A stretch of 16,467 nucleotides of DNA from Verrucomicrobiaceae bacterium (GCA_003820635.1 RPOS01000058.1:1-16467), one strand, 5' to 3'; numbered from the stretch's first letter, positions 8,066 to 16,467 are shown. Translations and numbers: made by a program. The notes: generated by a model not told the origin, from the sequence alone.

Positions 8066-8281
8066 TCACTCATGATGATAAAACCAAAGCAGCACCAGCA
8101 AACCGATGCCCGTGCCCCAGAGCAGCCAAGCGTTGGTGATGAAATATGGATAAATCATCAGCGCCAGCCCGATAGCCCGCGGTTGCCACAGCTCCAGCTT
8201 GCGCCCATAGGAAAACGCCCCCCAGCCGAGGGTTCCGAAGATAAATCCTGCGAGCAGATTGTAAGGATTGAAATTCAGCAC
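8066..8281 (-). CDS. Small conserved-looking membrane protein, unknown function
   Basis: This 71-residue protein starts at GTG 8281 and has hydrophobic segments at about 9-24, 36-50 and 52-68, with GRK between the first two. The motifs NPYNLLAGFIFGTLG and ALMIYPYFI recall short membrane proteins of unknown role found in several Gram-negative groups, some loosely labelled 'amino acid transport protein'; I give no function. It is the first gene of the minus-strand cluster with the APH-like kinase, the CHASE2-like protein and the isomerase pseudogene, and it is divergent from the epimerase with only 52 bp between starts. No alternative ATG fits. Its stop overlaps a possible GTG start of the next gene. 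Confidence 0.7.
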   Translation of the reverse strand: MLNFNPYNLLAGFIFGTLGWGAFSYGRKLELWQPRAIGLALMIYPYFITNAWLLWGTGIGLLVLLWFYHHE

Positions 8282-8333
8282 GGGTGAATTCTGCGCTCGC
8301 CGAGTCCGTCTGCGAGCCTAGATTTCCGCGCGC

Positions 8334-9140
8334 ATGCAAAAACTCCTGCTCATCGGCAACGGTTATCTCGGGCGGCAAATCGCCCGCGTCTTCCGCGGGC
8401 ATGGCTGGGAAGTGACGCCCGTCTCGCTCTCCGGCGGCGATGACTCGCTGGCTTGCGATGTCGGCGATCCTGCGGCGGTGAATCAACTCCCGGCCGCTGA
8501 TTTCATCGTCCACTGTGCCGCCTCCGGCCGCGGAGGCGCGGAGGCCTACCAGCACGTCTATGTGAACGGTTGCCGGAATCTAACTGAAAAATTTCCCGGC
8601 GTGCCATTGTTGTTCACCTCCAGCACTTCGGTGTATGCGCAGATCGATGGATCGGTCGTCACCGAGGAAAGTCCGGCGATTCCAGAGCGGGAGACCGGGC
8701 GTTTGTTATTGGAGGCTGAAAAGATCACGCTGGCCGCGGGCGGCATCGTTGCCCGTCTCTCAGGCATCTATGGTCCGGGCCGCAGCGTGATTCTGAAAAA
8801 ATTCCTCTCCGGCGAGGCGGTGATCGAGGAGGAAGGACGTCGTTTCCTCAACCAGATCCATCGCGATGACGCGGCGCGCGCGATTTTTCATCTGGCGGTT
8901 TCCCGCGCCAACGGAGTCTTCAACGTCAGTGACTCCACGCCGCTTTCCCAACTGGAATGTTATCAGGCGCTGAGCCGGATGTTCACCCAGCCGCTGCCGC
9001 CAAACGGTCCGCGCGATTTGACCCGCAAGCGTGGCTGGACTCACAAGCAGGTCTCCAACGCCAAAGTGCGCGCCAGCGGCTGGCAGCCGGATTTTGCCTC
9101 GTTTCTCGATGCGGCGGAAGGCGTCGCGGCCGGTTTGTGA
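8334..9140 (+). CDS. NAD(P)-dependent epimerase/dehydratase, YeeZ-like extended SDR
   Basis: The 268-residue protein has a Rossmann nucleotide-binding start (LLIGNGYLGRQ, glycines 8, 10 and 13), a VHCAASG strand end, TSSTSVYAQIDG (95-106) with S and Y in the catalytic region, RLSGIYGPGR (141-150) and IHRDDAARAI (175-184). This matches the atypical SDR group that includes E. coli YeeZ; the substrate is unknown, probably a nucleotide- or sugar-linked compound. Length is normal. ATG 8334 is the only sensible start and no Shine-Dalgarno precedes it. The stop at 9138-9140 is followed in the same frame by the remains of a glycoside-hydrolase-like gene, so this gene borders a deletion scar but itself appears complete. 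Confidence 0.85.
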   Translation: MQKLLLIGNGYLGRQIARVFRGHGWEVTPVSLSGGDDSLACDVGDPAAVNQLPAADFIVHCAASGRGGAEAYQHVYVNGCRNLTEKFPGVPLLFTSSTSVYAQIDGSVVTEESPAIPERETGRLLLEAEKITLAAGGIVARLSGIYGPGRSVILKKFLSGEAVIEEEGRRFLNQIHRDDAARAIFHLAVSRANGVFNVSDSTPLSQLECYQALSRMFTQPLPPNGPRDLTRKRGWTHKQVSNAKVRASGWQPDFASFLDAAEGVAAGL

Positions 9141-10086
9141 GGTGGCCCGGATGGGAAACCTGACGCGAGATATGCCAGCGTGTTCAGCAGTTATGTGGAC
9201 GAGCTGATGATCCCGCAGTTGAAGGAACTGCGCGGTGATTACGGCGTGGACGGCGTTTGGATCGACGGCGAGTGCTGGGCGGTGACGCCGGATTACAGCG
9301 AGCGTGCGCTGCAAGCCTTCAAGCAAGCTACCGGCATCGCGGAGGTTCCAAGAAAACCGGGAGAATCCCCATTGGCGCGAGTTTCTGGAGTTCAACCGCG
9401 AGGGATTCCGCCGCTACGTGCGCCATTACGTGGATGAACTGCACAAGTTCGATCCCGGCTTCCAAGTGACGAGCAACTGGCTTTTCAGCGACCTCATGCC
9501 GGAGCCGGTCAGCACGAACGTGGATTTTCTATCAGGTGACCATCCGCAGATGGACAGCGTGCGTGCGGCGCGGCTTTCGGTGCGCTGGCTCGTGGCGCAA
9601 GGAAAGCCGTGGGATCTGATGGCATGGGTCTTCGGCGGCAAGGAAAACAGCGATCCGGCGCGTTCCTACAAAACCACCGCCGCGTGCAGCGCATTCGGCA
9701 GTATGCATGAAGCGGATGATTTTAAGGACGCATCGTGACCCGCCGCCACGCGTGATTTCCTCGCGGCGCTCACGCGCGAGTTGTTTCCAAAGCCGGTGGT
9801 CGAGGTGCGCGGCTCGCGCTGCGTGGATGTCTCGCTTCAGCGCAAGGACGGGCGCTTGTTGGTGAATCTCCTCAACACGAGCGGCCCGCACGCGGACCCC
9901 TCGGTCCTCACGCTTGGCGAGGTGGAGCCGATGGGGCCGCTGGAAATTTCCCTGCGGCTGCCCGCCAAACCCAAGCGGCTGACGCTGGAGCCCGGCGGCG
10001 AAAGCATCGACTGGCGCGAGCAGGATGGAGAAATCCGGCTGATCATTCCGCGGCTTGGAATCCACCGCGTGCTGGCCGTCGAGTGA
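9141..10086 (+). pseudogene. Remnant of a large glycoside-hydrolase-like protein (5' truncated, frameshifted, internally deleted)
   Basis: Coding sense starts directly after the epimerase stop: GKPDARYASVFSSYVDELMI, then GVDGVWIDGECWAV and ALQAFKQATGI in one frame. At about 9345-9360 it moves by one base to the next frame (NPHWREFLEFNREGFRRYV, LHKFDPGFQVTSNW, DFLSGDHPQMDS, GKPWDLMAW). After about 9665 the match fails (SYKTTAACSAFG), a TGA follows at 9736-9738, and the same frame then resumes with RDFLAALTRELFPKPVVEV, GRLLVNLLNTSGPHAD and LGIHRVLAVE to the true end at 10086. I recognise the parts as belonging to large TIM-barrel glycosidase-like proteins (alpha-L-fucosidase/beta-galactosidase style) of Verrucomicrobia and Bacteroidetes. 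The N-terminus and probably several hundred central codons are missing. The exact family is uncertain; the broken state is clear. Confidence 0.75.
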
Positions 10087-10226
10087 AGGACCTGAAGCGG
10101 GGTTCTTTTTTGAGACCCGCCGGGGAATTGTCTTTGCCATGTCGGGATTTTTTGCGATTTCCACCGCAAGAGACCGCAAGGTTTTCCGGATGCATGGAGG
10201 CTTCGGTGGTCTCGTTCACCCTTCGG
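10087..10226 (+). other. Leader region before the ABC transporter gene
   Basis: This 140-bp stretch separates the glycoside-hydrolase remnant from the transporter. The transporter frame is open through it from a GTG at 10083 (overlapping the remnant's TGA), but the encoded residues show no membrane-protein character. An imperfect hairpin at 10097-10120 (GCGGG ... CCCGC, T-rich loop) has no T-run after it, so it is a weak terminator candidate at best. A promoter probably lies here, but I cannot name one. Confidence 0.3.
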
Positions 10227-11930
10227 ATGCCCACGGATCGAAAGCAGCTTGTTAGACTGACCTGGAAGCGGTTTCGCGGCGCCATCCGGATGCTGGTGAA
10301 ATCCAGGCAAGGGCCCAAGGCCATGGTGTTTGCCATCACGCTGGTGGTGCTGATGCTGCTGATCAACAGCCTCAACGTGATCAACAGCTTCGTCGGCCGC
10401 GATTTCATGTCGGCCATCGAGAGCAAGAACCTCACGGCCTTTCAAACCCAGGCGCTGCTTTACGCCGGGGTTTTCATCCTCTCCACGGTGGTTGCCGTGT
10501 TCTACCGCTTCACCGAGGAGCGCCTTGGCATCCTGTGGCGCGAGCAGTTGACCTGGCGCCTCACCGAGGCCTATCTCAGCCAGCGCGCCTATTACCGTCT
10601 TGATTCGGCCGCCGGCGTGGCCAACCCGGACCAGCGCATCACCGAGGACGTCAGGGCATTCACCACCACCACGCTTTCCTTCACCCTGCTCATTCTCAAC
10701 GGCACCATCACCGCGATTTCGTTCTCGGGCGTCTTGTGGAGCATCAGCCCGTTCCTCTTCACCGTGGCGGTGGTCTATGCCGTGTGCGGCTCGGCGATGA
10801 CGATTCTGTTGGGAAAACCGCTGATCCGTCTCAATTACAACCAGTTTGACATGGAGGCGAATTTCCGCGCGGACCTGATCCATGTGCGGGAAAACTCCGA
10901 GTCCATCGCGCTGGCCCACCGCGAGGGGCGCTTCAAGACCCGCCTGAAAAAACGCCTCGACGCGCTGACCGGAAACTTCCGCCGGCTCATCCGCATCAAC
11001 CGCAACCTCGGATTCTTCACCAACGGCTACAACTATTTCATCCAGATCATTCCGGCGCTCATCATCGCGCCGAAGTTCATCTTCGGCGAGGTCGAGTTCG
11101 GGGTGATCACCCAGTCCACCATGGCGTTCGCCACGCTGCTCGGCGCGTTTTCGCTCATCGTCACCCAGTTCCAGTCGATTTCTGCGTTCACCGCGGTCAC
11201 GGCAAGGTTGCACTTTCTGAGCGATGCCATCGAAAAGGCCCACCAGACACTGCCCAGTGCCATCGAGTTCGAGGAGTTTCCGGACCGTGTGCGCTACGAA
11301 AACGTCACCTTGCTCACCTCGGACAAATCGCGGCTGCTGCTGGACGATCTCACCCTTGAGATCCAGCGCGGATCTCAATGGCTGGTCACCAGCGCGGAAG
11401 ACACGCCGAAGCTCGCGATGTTCCGCGCCACAGCGGGCGTCTGGGACTGCGGCGCGGGCAAGATCTTCCGGCCGGGTCTTGATGACATCCTGTTTCTTCC
11501 GGAGCGGCCGTATCTCCCGCCGGGTCCGCTGCGCGATGCGCTGGTGAGGTCCGGCATGGAAGTCGCCACGAAGGATCCCGCCATCCATGCGGTGCTGCAC
11601 CGGCTCGGGCTGCATCAGGTGGTCGAACGTGTCGGCGGGCTCGATGCCGAGCAGGACTGGGATGATATGTTTTCCATCGGCGAGCAGCACTTGCTGTCCA
11701 TCGCGCGGATTTTCCTCGCCCATCCGGCGTTCGTGTTTCTTGACCGGCCGGGAAGTTCGCTGCCGGAATCCCAGATCGCCACCATCCTCGAAATGCTCGC
11801 CGAGCAACGCATCGGCGTGGTCATCCTCGCCAAAAACGGCGAATCCGGCCTGCACTTCGACGCGCATCTCGACATCAAGCCCGACGGCCGCTGGGAGATC
11901 ATCCATCAACCGGGCTCCGCCAGCGCCTGA
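10227..11930 (+). CDS. SbmA/YddA-type ABC half-transporter with degenerate ATPase domain
   Basis: The 567-residue protein joins a six-helix membrane domain (helices near 32-54, 75-93, 150-172, 175-195, 262-286, 298-318) to an ATP-binding domain (about 356-552). The cytoplasmic loop with ENSESIALAHREGRFK (from 222) is typical of the SbmA/BacA/YddA and peroxisomal ALD-like branch, whose members move peptides, cobalamin or acyl groups. The ATPase motifs are badly changed: the Walker A site reads VTSAEDTPKLAMF (387-399) without GxxGxGKS; the Q-loop has LPERPYLP with E for Q; Walker B is FVFLDRP with R for the catalytic E; the D-loop is SSLP; the switch His is absent (VILAKNG). The signature FSIGEQ (482-487) survives. 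ATG 10227 is chosen; ATG 10194 and GTG 10083 are possible but add residues of no recognisable character. Substrate unknown. Confidence 0.85.
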   Translation: MPTDRKQLVRLTWKRFRGAIRMLVKSRQGPKAMVFAITLVVLMLLINSLNVINSFVGRDFMSAIESKNLTAFQTQALLYAGVFILSTVVAVFYRFTEERLGILWREQLTWRLTEAYLSQRAYYRLDSAAGVANPDQRITEDVRAFTTTTLSFTLLILNGTITAISFSGVLWSISPFLFTVAVVYAVCGSAMTILLGKPLIRLNYNQFDMEANFRADLIHVRENSESIALAHREGRFKTRLKKRLDALTGNFRRLIRINRNLGFFTNGYNYFIQIIPALIIAPKFIFGEVEFGVITQSTMAFATLLGAFSLIVTQFQSISAFTAVTARLHFLSDAIEKAHQTLPSAIEFEEFPDRVRYENVTLLTSDKSRLLLDDLTLEIQRGSQWLVTSAEDTPKLAMFRATAGVWDCGAGKIFRPGLDDILFLPERPYLPPGPLRDALVRSGMEVATKDPAIHAVLHRLGLHQVVERVGGLDAEQDWDDMFSIGEQHLLSIARIFLAHPAFVFLDRPGSSLPESQIATILEMLAEQRIGVVILAKNGESGLHFDAHLDIKPDGRWEIIHQPGSASA

Positions 11931-11941
11931 TTCCGGCAGGC

Positions 11942-11961
11942 GGGCGTTTCAGCAAGCGCCC
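11942..11961 (+). terminator. Possible terminator hairpin after the ABC transporter
   Basis: GGGCG (11942-11946) pairs with CGCCC (11957-11961), with possible extra TT/AA pairs across a bulged G. The following bases, TTCACCATTTT, are T-rich but not a clean run. It lies between convergent genes, 12 bp after the transporter stop. Confidence 0.35.
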
Positions 11962-11971
11962 TTCACCATTT

Positions 11972-12371
11972 TCACGTCGGGATGGTCACCTCGAGAAACT
12001 CATCGCCCACGGTGGTGTAGCCGAGCCGTTGGTAAAACCCTTCCGCGGAGCGGCGCGCGTGAAGCTCGAACTCGCGGAAACCGCGCGCCTGCAGATGGCG
12101 CTCCATTTCCTCCATCAGCCGCCGCCCTGAGATGCCGGGGCCACCGCCATTTGGCGGATATTCGCCTTCACCGGCGTAACCGGCACCGCCACCACGCGGG
12201 CTGTTAGAGAGCCGTCGGCATCGAATAGGTCGAAGTGAAACTGCCGGTCATCCGCCGCCACATCCCCGGCCTCAAGCCGAGCGGCTGGCGCAGCACTTCA
12301 TCGCGCAGTGCGGGTTCCAGCGCGTATTCCGGCGAACCATGGGCGATTTCACGAAACAAGAGCGGCGTCAT
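11972..12371 (-). pseudogene. Broken GNAT-family N-acetyltransferase
   Basis: ATG 12371 opens FREIAHGSPEYALEPALRDEVLRQPLGL, a typical start of a small GNAT enzyme. One base is then missing or gained, and the next frame reads LEAGDVAADDRQFHFDLFDADGSLTARVVAV followed by NIRQMAVAPASQG, the beta-4/acetyl-CoA loop region. A second break at the pyrophosphate-binding loop, where Q-G-x-G-x-G/A is expected, apparently lost several bases. A third frame carries RRLMEEMERHL, FELHARRSAEGFYQRLGY and EFLEVTIPT to the stop at 11972. All expected GNAT parts are thus present in order but in three frames. The acceptor substrate is unknown. It lies 15 bp after the coiled-coil gene. It is either a recent pseudogene or a product of sequence errors. 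Confidence 0.78.
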
Positions 12372-12386
12372 GTTGGAAATCAAAAA

Positions 12387-13271
12387 TCAGTCACGGCTGC
12401 CGGCGAGGCGGTGATTGAGGGCGACGGAGCGGCGCAGCGCGCGCATCACATCCACCAGGCCCTGATGCGAGGCCGCCGCCGCCGCGCAGGCGGATTCGAG
12501 TGTGGTATTGCGGCTCACATGGCGGCCGATCTCCGCATGGAGCTGGCGCATCTGGGTATCGAGCAAGCCACTTTCGGCCCGCAGGATGGAAATCTCCTTG
12601 TTGCCCTCGCCGATCGCCTGAAAGGCCTCGGAAGCTTGGAAGCGCCGCTGCCGTTTCTCGTCCTTGAGCTGTTCATCCAGCTCATCCACTTTCAAGTCGC
12701 CTTGTTCGATCAAATGGCCGATGCGGATGCGCTCCTGCTTGAGCTCGGAAAACTTGCCGCGAAGCTCGACGAGGCGGGTCTTGACCTTGGCGATTTCCTC
12801 AAGGTTTGCGGGTGAATCGCCGCTTTCGTTGGTGAGCACCTCGAGCTTCATCTTAAGGCCGACGTAGGACCTGCGGACCTCCCGGGCATCCGCCACCACG
12901 CGGTCCCGCTGGTGGGCGAGAGCCTCAAGCTCGGTGAGCAGGGCCACCCGCTTGTCCATGAGCTCTTGGTTGATTTCCGGCGTGCTGTTGAGGATGTCGG
13001 CGCGCTCTTCATGGGCCTTGTTGAGCTTCTCCTGGCATTCCGCGAGTTTGTTGCGCGCCTCTTCCCGCTCCTTGATGAGCTTGCGGAGGTTCCAATACTC
13101 CACGGAAAGCGCCTCGATGTTCTCCACTTTCTCCCAGATCATGGCACCGAGCTGTGCCTCGGCCTCGCGCAGCAGGTGCATTTCGCTGGCCGCATCCGCC
13201 ATGCGCTGGGCCCTGCGGATGTATCCGAAGGCCTGGGCGACGCGGGCAACGAAGTAGCGGGAGGGGGTCAT
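12387..13271 (-). CDS. Long coiled-coil protein of unknown function
   Basis: This 294-residue protein is predicted to be almost wholly helical, with heptad-like, Glu/Lys/Arg/Leu-rich sequence over about residues 30-265 and few prolines or glycines. There is no signal peptide or membrane segment, so it is likely cytoplasmic. A short break near 148-155 (TNESGDSPA) divides it into two coiled-coil halves. I do not recognise a family; it lacks the PspA/Vipp1 and SMC head features. The start at ATG 13271 lies 6 bp after the acs stop, on the same strand, and the broken GNAT gene follows after 15 bp. It is therefore probably co-transcribed with acs, though nothing in it suggests a role in acetate metabolism. 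A structural or adaptor role is only a guess. Confidence 0.75.
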   Translation of the reverse strand: MTPSRYFVARVAQAFGYIRRAQRMADAASEMHLLREAEAQLGAMIWEKVENIEALSVEYWNLRKLIKEREEARNKLAECQEKLNKAHEERADILNSTPEINQELMDKRVALLTELEALAHQRDRVVADAREVRRSYVGLKMKLEVLTNESGDSPANLEEIAKVKTRLVELRGKFSELKQERIRIGHLIEQGDLKVDELDEQLKDEKRQRRFQASEAFQAIGEGNKEISILRAESGLLDTQMRQLHAEIGRHVSRNTTLESACAAAAASHQGLVDVMRALRRSVALNHRLAGSRD

Positions 13272-13277
13272 GGGAGC

Positions 13278-15230
<1,953 letters not shown>

Positions 15231-15314
15231 CGACTTTTGGGAAATTGATTCTAGCAGCAGGATTGTGGCGCAAGCTAGGTGGCGATTCCGTTGTTGGCAA
15301 GACGCCAGAAGCAC
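15231..15314 (-). promoter_or_regulatory. acs upstream region with a possible promoter
   Basis: Between the pseudouridine-synthase stop and the acs start are 84 bp. On the minus strand TAGAAT (15248-15253) is a good -10 hexamer 17 bp before the ATG, but the nearest TTG-type -35 is badly spaced. TTGCCA with a 17-bp spacer to TAGCTT is the other option. Either promoter is only suggestive, and read-through from the upstream gene is also possible. Confidence 0.25.
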
Positions 15315-16061
15315 TTAATCCGGCCTTTTTGCCCTCGGTTTTGGCTTTTCTTTCTCCTCCACGCCGCCCATGAGCATGGCGGTTTCCTTGCGGTTGAGGA
15401 TCGCCCAGTGGCCGGGTTCCAGATCGCCGAGCCACAGTCCGCCCACGCGCACCCGCAACAGTTTGGTGACCTGATAGCCGAGCGTCTCGAACATCACGCG
15501 GATCTGGCGTTTCGCGCCGTGGTCGAGCACCACCTTGATCCGGCGGGGCGAGAGCCGCTCGATGGCCTTGGCCTTGAGCTTGCCTTCCGGGGTGTAAACG
15601 CCTTCGAGAAACTGGTCGAGGTGTGCGTTTTCAAACGCCTGGTTCGCGGTGACGAGGTATTCCTTTTCCACCGATTTGGACGGGTGCATCAACTGCTGCG
15701 AGAGATCGCCGTCGTTGGTGAGGATGAGCAGGCCTTCCGAATCCCGGTCGAGCCGGCCGACGTGGTGGAGCGAACGCAGCGTTTCCGGCAGCAGCGCGTA
15801 GATCGTCTCGCGGCCGAGCTCGTCCTCGCGGGTGCAGACGTAGCCGCGGGGTTTGTGGAAGGCGACGATGAGCGCTTCCTTTGGGGAAACCCGCTTGCCG
15901 TCCACGCGGACGTGGTCGCCCGGGGCGATGCGGGTGCCCATGTTGATGCAGGGGCTGCCATTCACCTCCACCCGGCCCGCCTGGATGAGTTCATCGCACT
16001 TGCGGCGGGATCCCACGGCGCAGGAGGCGAGGTATTTGTTAAGACGGGTGCCTTCGTTCAT
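15315..16061 (-). CDS. RsuA/RluB-family rRNA pseudouridine synthase
   Basis: The 248-residue enzyme isomerises a uridine in ribosomal RNA. It begins with an S4 RNA-binding domain (about 3-62: RLNKYLASCAVGSRRKCDEL, then GRVEVNG) and continues with the catalytic domain holding GRLDRDSEGLLILTNDG, in which D105 is the catalytic Asp, and GAKRQIRVMFETLGYQV (from 182). The tail is Lys/Arg/Pro-rich. S4 plus this GRLD-x-D-SEGLL block is shared by RsuA, RluB, RluE and RluF; length and tail fit RluB (large-subunit helix 89 region) best, but the target cannot be fixed from sequence alone. ATG 16061 fits the S4 start; the open frame to 16097 adds 12 proline-rich residues and is less likely. The small basic protein gene lies 75 bp upstream on the same strand. 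Confidence 0.92.
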   Translation of the reverse strand: MNEGTRLNKYLASCAVGSRRKCDELIQAGRVEVNGSPCINMGTRIAPGDHVRVDGKRVSPKEALIVAFHKPRGYVCTREDELGRETIYALLPETLRSLHHVGRLDRDSEGLLILTNDGDLSQQLMHPSKSVEKEYLVTANQAFENAHLDQFLEGVYTPEGKLKAKAIERLSPRRIKVVLDHGAKRQIRVMFETLGYQVTKLLRVRVGGLWLGDLEPGHWAILNRKETAMLMGGVEEKEKPKPRAKRPD

Positions 16062-16136
16062 GGGGATGGGTGTAAATGGAAAAGGCGCGAAACCCACAGG
16101 GCTCCGCGCTTGGAAAAGGAAAATCCAAACCCGGGA

Positions 16137-16292
16137 TCAACCCTCTTGTTTGGTCTTCGGCAGGCCCATGGGAGAGCGGCCGGCTTGCCATTCGCCGCGG
16201 GATTTGAGCAGCTTGACGCGCTCGAAACGCTTGAGAACGGAACGCTTGCCGCCGACGGTGGCGCTGGACTTGAGACTGTTGTGCTTGGACAT
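16137..16292 (-). CDS. Small basic protein of the Verrucomicrobia/Chlamydiae type
   Basis: This 51-residue gene is short enough to be missed. It encodes MSKHNSLKSSATVGGKRSVL followed by a Lys/Arg-rich middle and a SPMGLPKTK motif, with a net strongly positive charge. I recognise it as the 'small basic protein' family that occurs across Verrucomicrobia, Chlamydiae and relatives (TIGR04137 as I remember it). Its function is unproven; the charge, size and wide conservation suggest an RNA- or ribosome-bound role. ATG 16292 and TGA at 16137-16139 are clear. Placement just upstream of an rRNA-modifying enzyme fits a ribosome-linked job but is not proof. Its upstream region extends towards the direct repeats at the window edge. 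Confidence 0.88.
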   Translation of the reverse strand: MSKHNSLKSSATVGGKRSVLKRFERVKLLKSRGEWQAGRSPMGLPKTKQEG

Positions 16293-16384
16293 CGCGTGAG
16301 GTGGTTTGAAATCGCGGGAGGCGGAAACTAGGGGCCGCCTGCGCCCGTGGCAACCCGAAAATCAGGCTAAAATTCCGCCCCGCA

Positions 16385-16467
16385 TTGCGCCAAGTAGAAT
16401 GACACCGGAGAGGAGCAGAGGAATCGGCTTTCGTCGGTCGTTGCGCCAGAAAGAATGACACCCGGAT
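16385..16467. repeat. Two imperfect direct repeats, 56 bp apart, at the window edge
   Basis: Copy 1 (16385-16409) and copy 2 (16441-16466) share TTGCGCCA, three differing bases, then AGAATGACACC and CGGA/GGA. Identity is 19 of the first 22 bases, with a one-base length change near the end. The 31 bp between copies are not repeated. The window ends at copy 2, so more copies may follow. They lie about 95-175 bp upstream of the small basic protein start. The nature is unknown: a short tandem-like array, regulatory sites, or the margin of a mobile element. Confidence 0.6.

Noticed and set aside
10097..10120. Hairpin GCGGG...CCCGC after the hydrolase remnant as a terminator
   Set aside because: It has a mismatch, a T-rich loop and no T-run downstream, so it is not counted as a terminator.
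9837..11909. A 690-codon open frame on the minus strand opposite the ABC transporter
   Set aside because: It is antisense to a clear membrane protein, is rich in Arg/Glu/Asp/Gly without domains, and arises from the GC-rich codon pattern of the real gene.
15279..16331. A 350-codon plus-strand open frame
   Set aside because: It is the shadow of the pseudouridine synthase and the small basic protein genes.

Overview
The window looks like chromosomal DNA from a GC-rich member of Verrucomicrobiota (PVC superphylum). The pointers are a 51-residue basic protein of a type I know from Verrucomicrobia and Chlamydiae, a verrucomicrobial-style pseudopilin C-terminus at the left edge, a membrane-anchored NrfA of the CXXCH type, very few recognisable Shine-Dalgarno sites, and the remains of a carbohydrate-active enzyme. 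This assignment rests on remembered family features; no search was run.

Layout. 1-276: 3' end of a plus-strand pseudopilin gene, followed by a clear intrinsic terminator. 343-3316 (minus): nrfH-nrfA-argB, i.e. the two-component ammonia-forming nitrite reductase followed by acetylglutamate kinase. 3317-3555: intergenic region shared with a divergent plus-strand gene for an outer-membrane beta-barrel (3556-4791). 4809-8281 (minus): a tightly packed cluster, in transcription order a small membrane protein, an APH/AmgK-like kinase, a CHASE2-like membrane protein, and a disrupted Tat-exported hydroxypyruvate-isomerase-like gene. 8334-9140 (plus): a YeeZ-like NAD(P)-dependent epimerase, followed at once by a decayed glycoside-hydrolase-like gene (9141-10086) and an SbmA/YddA-type ABC half-transporter with a degenerate ATPase domain (10227-11930). 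11972-16292 (minus): a small basic protein, an RsuA/RluB-family pseudouridine synthase, acetyl-CoA synthetase, a coiled-coil protein and a broken GNAT acetyltransferase. The right edge holds two copies of an approximately 25-bp imperfect direct repeat.

Function. The clearest unit is nrfHA. NrfH takes electrons from the quinol pool and passes them to NrfA, which reduces nitrite to ammonium on the periplasmic face. Both proteins carry membrane anchors. The divergent porin-like barrel could admit small solutes to the periplasm, but no link to nitrite is proven. acs supplies acetyl-CoA and sits 6 bp from a coiled-coil gene of unknown role.

Odd points. Three genes are broken (isomerase, glycoside hydrolase, acetyltransferase) while the long genes between them are intact. 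The ABC transporter has lost Walker A, the Q-loop Gln, the catalytic Glu and the H-loop His, yet keeps a full-length open frame. NrfA has His instead of Lys at the active-site heme. The CHASE2-like protein has no signalling output domain. I see no CRISPR array, tRNA, rRNA, transposase or clearly novel multi-gene defence system.
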